Part shown: piece by piece, positions 7,713-14,715 of the stretch
How the letters are laid out: each line of letters opens with the position of its first letter
How positions within the stretch are numbered: position 1 is the stretch's first letter
Assembly: GCA_902475455.1 (NCBI GenBank)
Contig: CABRZO010000026.1
Coordinates: forward strand, 1 to 19,051
Reading direction: 5' to 3'
Length of the DNA: 19,051 nucleotides
Source of the DNA: an uncultured Eubacteriales bacterium
GTDB lineage: Bacteria; Bacillota; Clostridia; Oscillospirales; Oscillospiraceae
The notes under the pieces: model-generated
What the model saw: the letters and a program-made list of their open reading frames with translations, nothing else
What the model was told of the DNA's origin: nothing
Database searches by the model: none
Position numbers and translations under genes: made by a program

Positions 7713-7750
7713 GCGGCCATCCCAGAAACCGGATGGCCGCCCTTTCTCTT
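7713..7750 (+). terminator. Terminator of the blaI-M56 operon
   Basis: GCGGCCATCC and GGATGGCCGC form a perfect 10-bp stem with an 8-nt loop, followed by a pyrimidine-rich but mixed tail CCTTTCTCTT. It lies 32 nt after the M56 stop codon. Confidence 0.75.
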
Positions 7751-7759
7751 ACCCACCCC

Positions 7760-7788
7760 TTGATAAACTGCTTCGGGTTCGTTATGAT
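7760..7788 (+). promoter_or_regulatory. Promoter of the sigma/anti-sigma operon
   Basis: TTGATA (7760-7765) and TATGAT (7783-7788) are separated by 17 bases, each with one mismatch from the sigma-A consensus. It leaves a leader of about 80 nt before the sigma gene. No second, ECF-type promoter was recognised. Confidence 0.75.
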
Positions 7789-7877
7789 AGAAGGCGAAAA
7801 AGTTTTTTCAAAAATTTTTCTGTCTGCGCAATAAAAGCGCCGCCCCGTTTGTTAATAGGGTGAGCAGGAGGAAAGCC

Positions 7878-8447
7878 ATGCTGTTCATGTCCGTACCAGC
7901 GCCCGCTGAACGTTCCGGGCCCGACAACCAAACACTGGACAACTGCATCCGCCGTATGGCCCAGGGAGATCGGGAGGGCTTGGCCACCCTTTACGAGATG
8001 ACCCACGCCGCGGTATATGGCTTTATCCTCTCCATTCTGAAGAACGTGGACGACGCCCAGGACATCACCCAGGATACCTTCGTGCGCATCTTTCAGGCCG
8101 CAGGGCAGTACCACTGCCAGCAGAAACCCATGGCCTGGATCCTCACCATCGCCCGAAACCTGGCTCTGAACCATTATAAGGAGCGCCAGCGCACCACCCC
8201 GGTGGCGGAACTGGACCTGTCCCCTCTGGAGCACCAGAGCCAGGTCACCAGCGAGGACCGGATGGTGCTGGAATCCCTGCTGGCCCTGCTGACCCCGGAG
8301 GAGCGCCAGATCGTTTCCCTCCACGCCCTGACGGGCCTGAAGCACCGGGAGATTGCCCAATTGCTCCAACTTCCCTTGTCCACAGTTCTTTCCAAGTATC
8401 ATCGAGGGATGAAGAAACTCCAAAAAGCGTGGAAGGAGGCCCAATGA
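7878..8447 (+). CDS. ECF-type RNA polymerase sigma factor
   Basis: A 189-residue sigma-70 family protein of extracytoplasmic-function class. Region 2 includes YGFILSILKNVDDAQDITQDTFVRIF (about residues 44-72) and the promoter-melting stretch AWILTIARNLALNHYK; region 4 includes LTPEERQIVSLHALTGLKHREIAQLLQ and the recognition helix up to YHRGMKKLQ. There are no regions 1.1 or 3. The frame is open from a GTG at 7860, but the ATG at 7878 is chosen because AGGAGG lies exactly 6 nt before it. Its stop is 1 nt before the start of the membrane protein gene, the usual arrangement for a sigma factor and its anti-sigma factor. Confidence 0.92.
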   Translation: MLFMSVPAPAERSGPDNQTLDNCIRRMAQGDREGLATLYEMTHAAVYGFILSILKNVDDAQDITQDTFVRIFQAAGQYHCQQKPMAWILTIARNLALNHYKERQRTTPVAELDLSPLEHQSQVTSEDRMVLESLLALLTPEERQIVSLHALTGLKHREIAQLLQLPLSTVLSKYHRGMKKLQKAWKEAQ

Positions 8448-8448
8448 G

Positions 8449-9816
8449 ATGAAAAAGCGTGAGATCGAGCAGAAAATCAAAACCGCCGCCGATCACGCCG
8501 CGCCCCATCAGTTGGACGCCATCCTTTCCGCCTGTGAAGCGCAGAAAGGAACTGTGATCGACATGACAGAATATAAGAACAATCACAAAAGACGCTGGAT
8601 TCCCGCCGCCGTCGTGGCCGCCGCTCTGGCCCTGGTACTGACGGGAGGCTGGTTCGGCCTTCAGCTGGGCCGTTCCTCCAACCCCGTCTCCCCCGCCGGC
8701 AGCCCCACTGCCCTGGCCGCCATCACCTTTGACGTCAACCCCAGTGTGGAACTGGTGGTGGACACCAACGAAATCGTCACCGACGCCGTGGCCCTGAATG
8801 ACGACGGCGCCACCGCCCTGGGGGGCATGGACCTGGTGGGCACCAACCTGGAGACCGCCACCAACGCCCTGATCGGCTCTTTCCTGACCAACGGCTATCT
8901 GGATGAACTCCAGAACGCCATCCTGGTCTCTGTGGAAAACTATGGCGGCGACAGCACCGCCTTGGAGACCGAGCTCTCCGCCCGGGTCAGCGATTTGATC
9001 TCCAGCGGAGGACTGGAGGGGGCCGTGCTCTCCCAGACCATCTCCTCCACCGACGATCTGACCTCTCTGGCCCAGCAGTACGGCATTTCCACCGGCAAGG
9101 CCGCCCTGATCCAGGAGATCGTGGCCCAGGACAGCACCCTGACCATGGACGCCCTGGCCCAGCTGTCCATCACAGAGTTGGCTCTGGTGGCAGAAAACCG
9201 TAATCTGTCCGTGTCTACCGTCTCCCAGACCGGCGCCGTCAGCGACGGCGGCTGCATCGACTCCTCCACCGCTCTTGAGACCGCTTGCCAGCAGGTGGGC
9301 ATCTCCTCCGCCGACGCCCAGAACCCCAGTGTGGAGCTGGACGGCTGGGAGGGCTCCATGATCTATGAGGTGGAATTCTGCTACGCCGGCACCGAGTATG
9401 AGTACGACCTGGACGCCACCACCGGAGAAGTGGTGAACTACAAGCAGGATGTCTGCGACCACCATGAGCACATGGGCTATGGCAATAACGGCGCCAACGG
9501 CAATGGCAACGGAAACGACACCAATAACGGCAACGGCAATGGCTACGGTGCCAATGGCAACAACACCGACATCGGCTCCGCCGCCGCGGAATCCGCCGCC
9601 CTGGCGGATGCGGGCATCGACGCCCAGGCCGTCCAGTATATCGTCAGTGAACTGGACGACGACCACTACGACGTGGAATTCGTGGTATATGACAGCGCCA
9701 CTCAGACCGGCACCGAGTATGATTATGAGATCAACCGCTATACCGGCGCCATCCTGGAGAAGGATACGGAGTGGTTCTCCGGCCATCATGACGAGCATTA
9801 CGATTTTGACGACTGA
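8449..9816 (+). CDS. RsgI-type membrane anti-sigma factor with two PepSY-like domains
   Basis: A 455-residue probable regulator of the sigma factor encoded just upstream. Residues 1-49 are cytosolic and should bind sigma; one membrane helix spans about 50-74. The outer part starts with ITFDVNPSVEL (92-102), the signature of the RsgI middle domain. In RsgI proteins an Asn-Pro bond in this region is cut by autoproteolysis; here it would be Asn97-Pro98. PepSY-like modules follow at about 270-335 and 380-450 (EYEYDLDATTGEVV and EYDYEINRYTGAIL), joined by an Asn/Gly-rich linker (342-374). AAGGAGG precedes the ATG. The gene ends at a strong terminator. The ligand is unknown; PepSY domains often bind or inhibit peptidases at the cell surface. 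Confidence 0.85.
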   Translation: MKKREIEQKIKTAADHAAPHQLDAILSACEAQKGTVIDMTEYKNNHKRRWIPAAVVAAALALVLTGGWFGLQLGRSSNPVSPAGSPTALAAITFDVNPSVELVVDTNEIVTDAVALNDDGATALGGMDLVGTNLETATNALIGSFLTNGYLDELQNAILVSVENYGGDSTALETELSARVSDLISSGGLEGAVLSQTISSTDDLTSLAQQYGISTGKAALIQEIVAQDSTLTMDALAQLSITELALVAENRNLSVSTVSQTGAVSDGGCIDSSTALETACQQVGISSADAQNPSVELDGWEGSMIYEVEFCYAGTEYEYDLDATTGEVVNYKQDVCDHHEHMGYGNNGANGNGNGNDTNNGNGNGYGANGNNTDIGSAAAESAALADAGIDAQAVQYIVSELDDDHYDVEFVVYDSATQTGTEYDYEINRYTGAILEKDTEWFSGHHDEHYDFDD

Positions 9817-9830
9817 GCGCAAAACTATAA

Positions 9831-9870
9831 AACCTCCCTCCCGCAGATGCGGGAGGGAGGTTTCTTTTTG
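9831..9870. terminator. Bidirectional terminator between the anti-sigma and TSUP genes
   Basis: AACCTCCCTCCCGCA and its exact reverse complement form a stem of up to 15 bp with a 2-nt centre (the innermost pairs must open). It is followed by TTTCTTTTT on the plus strand and by TTTTATAGTTTT on the minus strand. It lies 14 nt after the anti-sigma gene and 10 nt after the end of the convergent TSUP gene, so it can serve both. Confidence 0.92.
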
Positions 9871-9880
9871 CGCTCAGCTT

Positions 9881-10633
9881 TTATGGCAGCACTCCGGTGT
9901 GCTGCAACAATTTCCATCCATTTAAGAACAGCACCAGGATGCCAACTCCGGCCAGCATGCCCCGCACCGGAATTTTTTTGCATAGCAGCGCCCCGATGGG
10001 GGCGGCAATGACACCACCTACAATGAGGCCCAGCACGATGGGGAAATACCGCTGCAAATCCCCGATCATGGCCACAAAGGTGGTGGTCTCCGCCACGGTG
10101 ACAAAAAATTCCGCGGCATTGACGCTGCCGATGGTCTGCCGAGGGTTGTGGCCAGAAGCCAGCAGCGTGGAGGTGACCACCGGTCCCCAGCCGCCGCCTC
10201 CCAGGGCGTCGGTGAAGCCCCCCACCAGGCCTAAAGCGTAGGCATAGCGGCCAAATTCCCGCTCCCGTTTCAGAGTTTTGAAGGCCTTGGACAGAATGAC
10301 CGCACCCATGATGATCAGATAGATGTCAATGATGATATCCAGCACCCGGCTCTCAAAGTTTACCAGCAGATAGGCCCCCAGTACTCCGCCTATAATACCT
10401 GGGAACAGCAGCATGAAAAACAGCTTCCAATTGATATTTTTCAGCCGCAGATGGGACAGGCCGGAGACCAGGGTGGTGAACATTTCCGAAATATGGACAC
10501 AGGCGCTGGACACGGCGGAGGGAATACCCACCGATCGCAAAAAGGTGTTGCTGCTCACACCATAGGCCATACCGGCGGTGCCGTCAATGAGTTCGGCCAA
10601 AAAGCCCAACAGGGCGCAGATCAAAAACTGCAC
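9881..10633 (-). CDS. TSUP family permease (TauE/SafE sulfite exporter type)
   Basis: A 250-residue integral membrane protein with the two-fold TauE/SafE pattern: GFLAELIDGTAGMAYG near the N-terminus and the matching GLVGGFTDALGGGGWGP in the second half (about 134-150), with seven to eight hydrophobic segments. Family members move small anions such as sulfite, sulfoacetate or other organosulfur or organic acids across the membrane, often outward. The start is GTG, supported by GAGGAGG 7 nt upstream; there is no closer ATG. The gene diverges from a LacI-family regulator, and a perfect LacI-type operator sits just upstream of its ribosome-binding site, so control by that regulator is likely. 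The substrate is not known. Confidence 0.9.
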   Translation of the reverse strand: MQFLICALLGFLAELIDGTAGMAYGVSSNTFLRSVGIPSAVSSACVHISEMFTTLVSGLSHLRLKNINWKLFFMLLFPGIIGGVLGAYLLVNFESRVLDIIIDIYLIIMGAVILSKAFKTLKREREFGRYAYALGLVGGFTDALGGGGWGPVVTSTLLASGHNPRQTIGSVNAAEFFVTVAETTTFVAMIGDLQRYFPIVLGLIVGGVIAAPIGALLCKKIPVRGMLAGVGILVLFLNGWKLLQHTGVLP

Positions 10634-10647
10634 AGTCGTTCCTCCTC

Positions 10648-10663
10648 ACGCAAACGTTTGCGT
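10648..10663. promoter_or_regulatory. LacI/PurR-type operator between TSUP and LacI genes
   Basis: ACGCAAACGTTTGCGT is a perfect 16-bp palindrome with the central CG step typical of LacI-family operators, and it equals the classic PurR box form. It lies 15 bp upstream of the TSUP start codon, against its AGGAGG, so a bound repressor would block transcription of that gene. The divergent LacI-family protein is the obvious candidate to bind it. Confidence 0.75.
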
Positions 10664-10816
10664 TATTTTAGGCTTTTCTAAGCAGGATCCCTGTGCTACA
10701 ATGGTTTCAAGGGCTTTTGCACCTATTCTGAAGCCGGCCCAGTTTTTCCCCGCGAAAGGAAAGCGGTTATCGCAGAATAGGATACGATTTCCCGCAGAAA
10801 ATAGCAACGCGATTTT

Positions 10817-10832
10817 ACGCAATCGTTTTCTC
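10817..10832. promoter_or_regulatory. Possible second, degenerate LacI-type site before the LacI gene
   Basis: ACGCAATCGTTTTCTC agrees with the perfect operator at 12 of 16 positions and keeps the left half-site and central CGTTT. It ends a few bases before the ribosome-binding site of the regulator gene, a position suited to autorepression. The right half is poor, so this is tentative. Confidence 0.35.
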
Positions 10833-10849
10833 TCACAGGAGGTTTTGAA

Positions 10850-11833
10850 ATGTCCTTAAAGGAGATCTCCGCCCGGACCGGTGTGTCGGTGTCCACCGTC
10901 TCCCGGGTGTTGAACAACCGCCCCGGGGGCTGTGTATCCCCACAGGTCCGCTCGAAAGTCTGGGCAGTTGCCCGGGAGATGGGCTACCAGCCCAATCTCA
11001 ATGCCAGGAATTTAAAGCGAGGGGCTCCGGCCCAGGCGCTGCACCAGATCTCCGTCATTCTGGCTCGTCCCGACGCCCCCCAGGAGGACCCTTTTTTTAT
11101 CCAGTGTCTGGACGATCTCTCGGCAGAGCTGTTGGGCGCCGGCTTTCGGCTGGGGGAGACCGCCTGCCCGGAGGAGGGACCCTGGCAGCTGCCCCCGGCC
11201 GACGGTTATATCGTGCTGGGCAAATGCCGGGAGGACCTGCTGCGGACGTTGGAGGATCGTACCTCCAACCTGGTGGGGCTTTGGCGCAATCCCGGGGCAC
11301 TGCCGGTGGACCAGGTGGTGTGCAGCGGCCAGAAGGCGGCGGCCCTGGCCATGGAGCATTTGCTGGAGCTGGGACACCGGCGCATCGCCTATATCGGGGA
11401 CTGTTCCTATGAAAACCGCTTTGTGGGCTATACCGAGGCTCTGACAGGTCACGGCCTGCCCCTGATCTATCCGCTGGTGTTCAACGTCCAGCAAACCCGG
11501 GAGGACGGCAAAAAAGCCATGGAGGCACTGTTGCAGGCCCAGGAGGCCACTGCCGTTCTCTGCGCCAGCGATGAGGTGGCCCTGGGGGCTCTGGAGGCCG
11601 TCAGGCACACCCGAAAAAAGCGGGGCGCAGTGCCGATGTCGGTGATCTCCATTGATGACATTCCGGAAGCCAGGAAAGCGGGACTGACCACGGTGCACAT
11701 TCCCCGGGGCGACATGACCCATCTGGCGGTGCGGCTGCTGGCGGACCGGATGGCCGGGGGCCACCGGGAACAGGTCAGCGTGGAGCTGCCCTGCCGGTTG
11801 GTAGAGCGGGACAGCTGTTATTGTGTTCTTTAA
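10850..11833 (+). CDS. LacI family transcriptional regulator
   Basis: A 327-residue regulator. The N-terminal helix-turn-helix (LKEISARTGVSVSTVSRVLN, residues 3-22) and hinge region (REMGYQPNLNARNLKRG) are typical, followed from about residue 62 by a periplasmic-binding-protein-like effector domain (HLLELGHRRIAYIGD; ASDEVALGALEAV; SVISIDDIPEARKAGLTTVHIP). The effector is probably a small sugar, nucleobase or similar ligand, not identifiable here. AGGAGG lies 7 nt before the ATG. A TACAAT at 10697-10702 may be its -10 box, but its -35 box is weak, so the promoter is uncertain. It diverges from the TSUP permease gene and likely controls it and itself. Confidence 0.93.
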   Translation: MSLKEISARTGVSVSTVSRVLNNRPGGCVSPQVRSKVWAVAREMGYQPNLNARNLKRGAPAQALHQISVILARPDAPQEDPFFIQCLDDLSAELLGAGFRLGETACPEEGPWQLPPADGYIVLGKCREDLLRTLEDRTSNLVGLWRNPGALPVDQVVCSGQKAAALAMEHLLELGHRRIAYIGDCSYENRFVGYTEALTGHGLPLIYPLVFNVQQTREDGKKAMEALLQAQEATAVLCASDEVALGALEAVRHTRKKRGAVPMSVISIDDIPEARKAGLTTVHIPRGDMTHLAVRLLADRMAGGHREQVSVELPCRLVERDSCYCVL

Positions 11834-11984
11834 AAAAGCAGACAAATCTGCCGGATCAAAATTGAACAAAAACTGGAAGCGACATGGGACGCATACTTCT
11901 CTCCACTTCGTCAAAACTACGCTCGGTAATTCCCACAGCGGAAGACGCCAAACAACAATCTGACAGAGAAGGAGATGTATTGCA

Positions 11985-12185
11985 ATGTCCAGCAATAACG
12001 GCAAGAAGCCCCTGGTGCCCGGTGCCCGTGAGGCCATGAACAAGTTCAAGATGGAGGCCGCCTCTGAGGTGGGCGTCAACCTGAAGCAGGGCTACAACGG
12101 CGAGCTGACCTCCAAGGAGGCCGGCAGCGTGGGCGGCCAGATGGTCAAGAAGATGATCCAGGCCTACGAGAACGGCATGCAGTAA
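11985..12185 (+). CDS. Alpha/beta-type small acid-soluble spore protein
   Basis: A 66-residue protein with the family signature: KMEAASEVGVNLKQGYNGEL followed by TSKEAGSVGGQMVKKMI. Such proteins coat DNA in the spore core and protect it against UV and heat. The MEAASE segment matches the site cut by the germination protease GPR, which degrades the protein when spores germinate. AAGGAG lies 10 nt before the ATG. A CATACTT at 11892-11898 resembles the -10 box of a forespore sigma-G promoter, but no matching -35 was found at normal spacing. It is a single gene closed by a strong terminator. It marks the organism as an endospore former. Confidence 0.96.
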   Translation: MSSNNGKKPLVPGAREAMNKFKMEAASEVGVNLKQGYNGELTSKEAGSVGGQMVKKMIQAYENGMQ

Positions 12186-12210
12186 CCCTTTGCCCCTTTT
12201 GGGGTAAAAG

Positions 12211-12246
12211 AATTGGGCAGTTCCTAAGGGAACTGCCCAATTTTTT
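12211..12246. terminator. Terminator after the spore protein gene (repeat copy 1)
   Basis: AATTGGGCAGTTCC and its reverse complement form a 14-bp stem with a TAAG loop, followed by TTTTTT on the plus strand. On the minus strand the stem is followed by CTTTTACC, so it may also end the rpiR operon, whose stop codon is at 12281. The same stem recurs at 18382-18413. Confidence 0.92.
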
Positions 12247-12280
12247 ACAAATCTGCGGCTTTCCGGCAATTCTTTCCGCC

Positions 12281-13105
12281 TTATCCCCGGGGGAAATAAT
12301 CTGTTTTGAGCTGTTGAAGCCGTTTTAAGAATTCAGTTCCCCGCTGTCCAAGCCGGCTGGTCACCGCAAGCACCAGAGCGTCCAGCACCGCGATGGGTGC
12401 AGCCATGGAGTGATACTCCTTTTCCTCCCCCCGGTAGGCAAACAGACTGATATCCGCCTGTTCCGCCGGCGGGATGCAGGTGCGGCTGACAAAGGCCAGG
12501 GTGCGGTAACCGGCGGTTTTACTGTGGTCCAGAATCACCCGCCCCTCCTGAGAGAGCTTGGAAAAGCTGAACATCACCACCAGATCGTCTTTTTCCGCCT
12601 GCACCAATCCTTCCAGCAGTTCTGATCCGCTGGAAGGCAGCAGCAGGACATGAATCCCCAGCCGCCTGAGCCGAAACGCCAGCATTTGCGCCAGGGCCGC
12701 CGAGGCATTTTTCCCGTGCACCAAAACCCGCTTGGCGGAAATGATCGCCTCCACCCCCCGGTCAAAGGCCTGCTGATCCAGCTGCTGGGCGGTTTTTTGC
12801 AGGTAGAGCTGCTGCCGCTCCAGCCAGGCGGCGGGAGAAAAGACATCCTCCTGGGAAAGCGTGCAGGCCATCTTGACCACAGGCCCGGAAGCCTGTTCTA
12901 CCACCAGGCTTTTCAACCCCTTGAAATCGGCGCAACCCGCATGGCGGGCAAAGCGGGAGATGGTGGCTTCGGAGAGTCCCAGGCGCTGGGCCAGCTGCCC
13001 GATAGAGGAAAATAAAAAGGCGTCGGTATTGGTGTTGATGTAGTCCAGAATCTTTTGTTCTGCCCGGGTCAGTTCCCCGGGAGAGACAGCAAGGCTCAGT
13101 TCCAT
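12281..13105 (-). CDS. RpiR/MurR family regulator (HTH plus SIS domain)
   Basis: A 274-residue regulator. The N-terminal HTH_6 domain (LTRAEQKILDYINTNTDAFL; QRLGLSEATISRFARHAG) is followed by an SIS sugar-phosphate-binding domain from about residue 115 (KRVLVHGKNASAALAQML; PSSGSELLEGL; LVVMFSFSKLSQEG). RpiR proteins usually sense phosphosugars and repress or activate catabolic genes. The frame is open for 87 codons further upstream, but that stretch overlaps the phosphatase gene and has unrelated composition; the ATG at 13105 with AGGAG 8 nt upstream is the right start. It is the last gene of the six-gene ECF transporter operon, 11 nt after the phosphatase gene, so it probably regulates that operon. 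Confidence 0.92.
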   Translation of the reverse strand: MELSLAVSPGELTRAEQKILDYINTNTDAFLFSSIGQLAQRLGLSEATISRFARHAGCADFKGLKSLVVEQASGPVVKMACTLSQEDVFSPAAWLERQQLYLQKTAQQLDQQAFDRGVEAIISAKRVLVHGKNASAALAQMLAFRLRRLGIHVLLLPSSGSELLEGLVQAEKDDLVVMFSFSKLSQEGRVILDHSKTAGYRTLAFVSRTCIPPAEQADISLFAYRGEEKEYHSMAAPIAVLDALVLAVTSRLGQRGTEFLKRLQQLKTDYFPRG

Positions 13106-13116
13106 GGGTATTTCTC

Positions 13117-13902
13117 CTATTCTTTCAACGCATCCATCAGGGCAGGGTGGAGGATTTTGTTGGAGGCCAGCACACCGCTCCCCGCAGTCAGGGAAAGGGG
13201 CGTGCCGTCCGGGGCGGTAACGCTGCCCCCGGCCTCCTCTACCAGCAACAGGCCGGCCGCATAGTCCCAGGGTTGAAGGGACAGCTCCACATAGCCCTCC
13301 AGCCGCCCGCAGGCCACCCAGCAAAGGTCCAGGGAGGCGCAGCCGGTGCGGCGCACATCCTGGCACCGATCATAAAGCGCCCGCATCTGACGAAAGGCCT
13401 CGTCGGCCAGCTCCCGCCGGCCGGGAACGGTACCGGCAGACAGCAGGCTGTCCGCCAGACAGGAGACAGCACTCACCCGGAGAGGCTGACCATTGCGGAA
13501 GGCGCCGCCACCCCGCCGGGCGGTATAGCACTCATCGGTATAGGGATGGTATACCACACCGAACACAACTTGTCCACCCTCGGCCAGCGCCAGAGACACC
13601 GCACTGTGGCGAAAATCGTGGATCAGATTGGTGGTGCCGTCCACCGGGTCCAGGATCCAGAAGGGGCGGTCCGGGTCGATGGGAGCACAGCCTCCCTCCT
13701 CCCCCAGAAACTGCACCTCCGGGGCCAGCACAAACAGCCGGTCCCGGAGGATTTTCTGCACGGAAAAATCTACATTGGTCACATAATCCGCCTGTCCTTT
13801 GGGGGTAATCCGCTGGACTGCAGCGGGCTCCGCCAGCAGAGCGCCGGCCTCTTTGACGGCCTCAACCACCTGCCAGGCCAGGCTCTGGGTCAGCACGCTC
13901 AT
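13117..13902 (-). CDS. Inositol monophosphatase family phosphatase
   Basis: A 261-residue Mg2+-dependent phosphatase of the IMPase/FBPase/CysQ fold. The metal and catalytic motifs are present: GEEGG with Glu68, DPVDGTTN with Asp85 and Asp88, and WDYAAGLLLVEEAGG with Asp213. Family substrates include inositol phosphates, sugar phosphates, histidinol phosphate and 3'-phosphoadenosine 5'-phosphate, and sequence alone does not separate these. Its ATG overlaps the stop of the PHP gene in ATGA, so translation is coupled; AAGGGGG lies 7 nt upstream. Two different phosphatases in a row beside a transporter suggest that phosphorylated forms of the imported compound, or a toxic phosphate by-product, are hydrolysed. 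Confidence 0.93.
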   Translation of the reverse strand: MSVLTQSLAWQVVEAVKEAGALLAEPAAVQRITPKGQADYVTNVDFSVQKILRDRLFVLAPEVQFLGEEGGCAPIDPDRPFWILDPVDGTTNLIHDFRHSAVSLALAEGGQVVFGVVYHPYTDECYTARRGGGAFRNGQPLRVSAVSCLADSLLSAGTVPGRRELADEAFRQMRALYDRCQDVRRTGCASLDLCWVACGRLEGYVELSLQPWDYAAGLLLVEEAGGSVTAPDGTPLSLTAGSGVLASNKILHPALMDALKE

Positions 13903-14696
13903 GCTGTGGCCCCCTTGGTGAGAATGGAGACGTAGTCTCCCCCCAAGGCATGGATCTCCTTCAGGGAACGCTTCAGCAGGCAGGCGGTGCGCACCTGGGC
14001 AGCGGCGCTGTCGGATAGCCGGATCTCATACCGCCCTGCCTCCATCTCCGCCTTCAGCCCGGCCACAGAGCGGCATTCCTGCTGAAACTCGGTGGTAACG
14101 CAGCCGTACTGCACCGCCTGATGGGTGTCGCTGCCCGAGACCACCGGAATTCCCAACTGCCGCCCCAGAGCGTAGGTCAATTTCTCTGTGCGGGCCCGGT
14201 CCAGGGCCAGATCCTTTCCGTTGAGATCCAGAAAGCCCAGCCGCCGCAGCTGCTCCTCCGGCTGTTCCGGAACATGCCCCGGAGCCCGGTAGGGATGGCC
14301 GCAGCCCACCAGCACCGGGTATTCCTCAAAGAGATCCATCAATTGGGCAAAGGGCAGAAACTGCCCCTTTTTCTTGTAGGGCTCCAGCCGACGGTTCAGC
14401 TCCAGGATGGCCTCCAGTGGGCCGATGGACAGGATATGTCCTCCCTCGGCCACATCCGTCTCCATGCCGGGGAAAATCCGCAGTCCGTTTTCCAGCTCCA
14501 GCACATCCTCCTCCCGGCGGCTCACCGAGGACAGATAGCCGTACAGTTCGTCAAATTGCAGAGTGTTGAAGTGCTCGGTGAGGCACAGGGCATCCAGCCC
14601 CGCTTGCCGGGCTTCTCCAAAGAGCCAGTTGGTGTAATCAATGGAAAAGGGCAGCTTTTTGGCCAATTTCCCGTGGGTGTGAAAGTCAAGACGCAA
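13899..14696 (-). CDS. PHP-domain phosphoesterase
   Basis: A 265-residue metal-dependent hydrolase of the PHP family (histidinol-phosphatase-like). All metal-site motifs are in order: DFHTH (His6, His8), TEHFN (Glu41, His42), GMETD (Glu79, Asp81) with His87 nearby, GCGHPYR (His134) and SGSDTH (Asp190, His192). The start is TTG, chosen because AGAAGG lies 8 nt upstream and the PHP motif begins at residue 4. It lies 19 nt after ecfT and overlaps the next phosphatase gene by 4 nt. A role in histidine biosynthesis is unlikely as no his gene is near; the operon suggests a substrate connected with the transporter. Confidence 0.9.
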   Translation of the reverse strand: MRLDFHTHGKLAKKLPFSIDYTNWLFGEARQAGLDALCLTEHFNTLQFDELYGYLSSVSRREEDVLELENGLRIFPGMETDVAEGGHILSIGPLEAILELNRRLEPYKKKGQFLPFAQLMDLFEEYPVLVGCGHPYRAPGHVPEQPEEQLRRLGFLDLNGKDLALDRARTEKLTYALGRQLGIPVVSGSDTHQAVQYGCVTTEFQQECRSVAGLKAEMEAGRYEIRLSDSAAAQVRTACLLKRSLKEIHALGGDYVSILTKGATA

Positions 14697-14715
14697 GGAA
14701 AAAACCTTCTTTCTG

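Noticed and set aside
9473..9571. Repeated GGCAA(T/C) tracts that look like a short tandem repeat
   Set aside because: They encode the in-frame Asn/Gly-rich linker of the anti-sigma factor and are explained by codon repetition, not by a separate element.
8245..9822. Long minus-strand open frame opposite the anti-sigma gene
   Set aside because: Repetitive Gly/Val-rich translation; the plus strand has a recognisable domain order and a proper ribosome-binding site.
11838..11851. Short hairpin GCAGA-CAAA-TCTGC after the LacI gene
   Set aside because: Only 5 bp; its T-run lies on the minus strand, where no gene would need it, so it is not a convincing terminator.
11012..12079. Minus-strand open frame across the LacI and spore protein genes
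   Set aside because: It spans two recognised genes and the gap between them without a family match.
13106..13366. Upstream extension of the RpiR frame
   Set aside because: The 87 added residues overlap the phosphatase gene, are Pro/Gly/Arg-rich and precede a normal RpiR start with a good ribosome-binding site.
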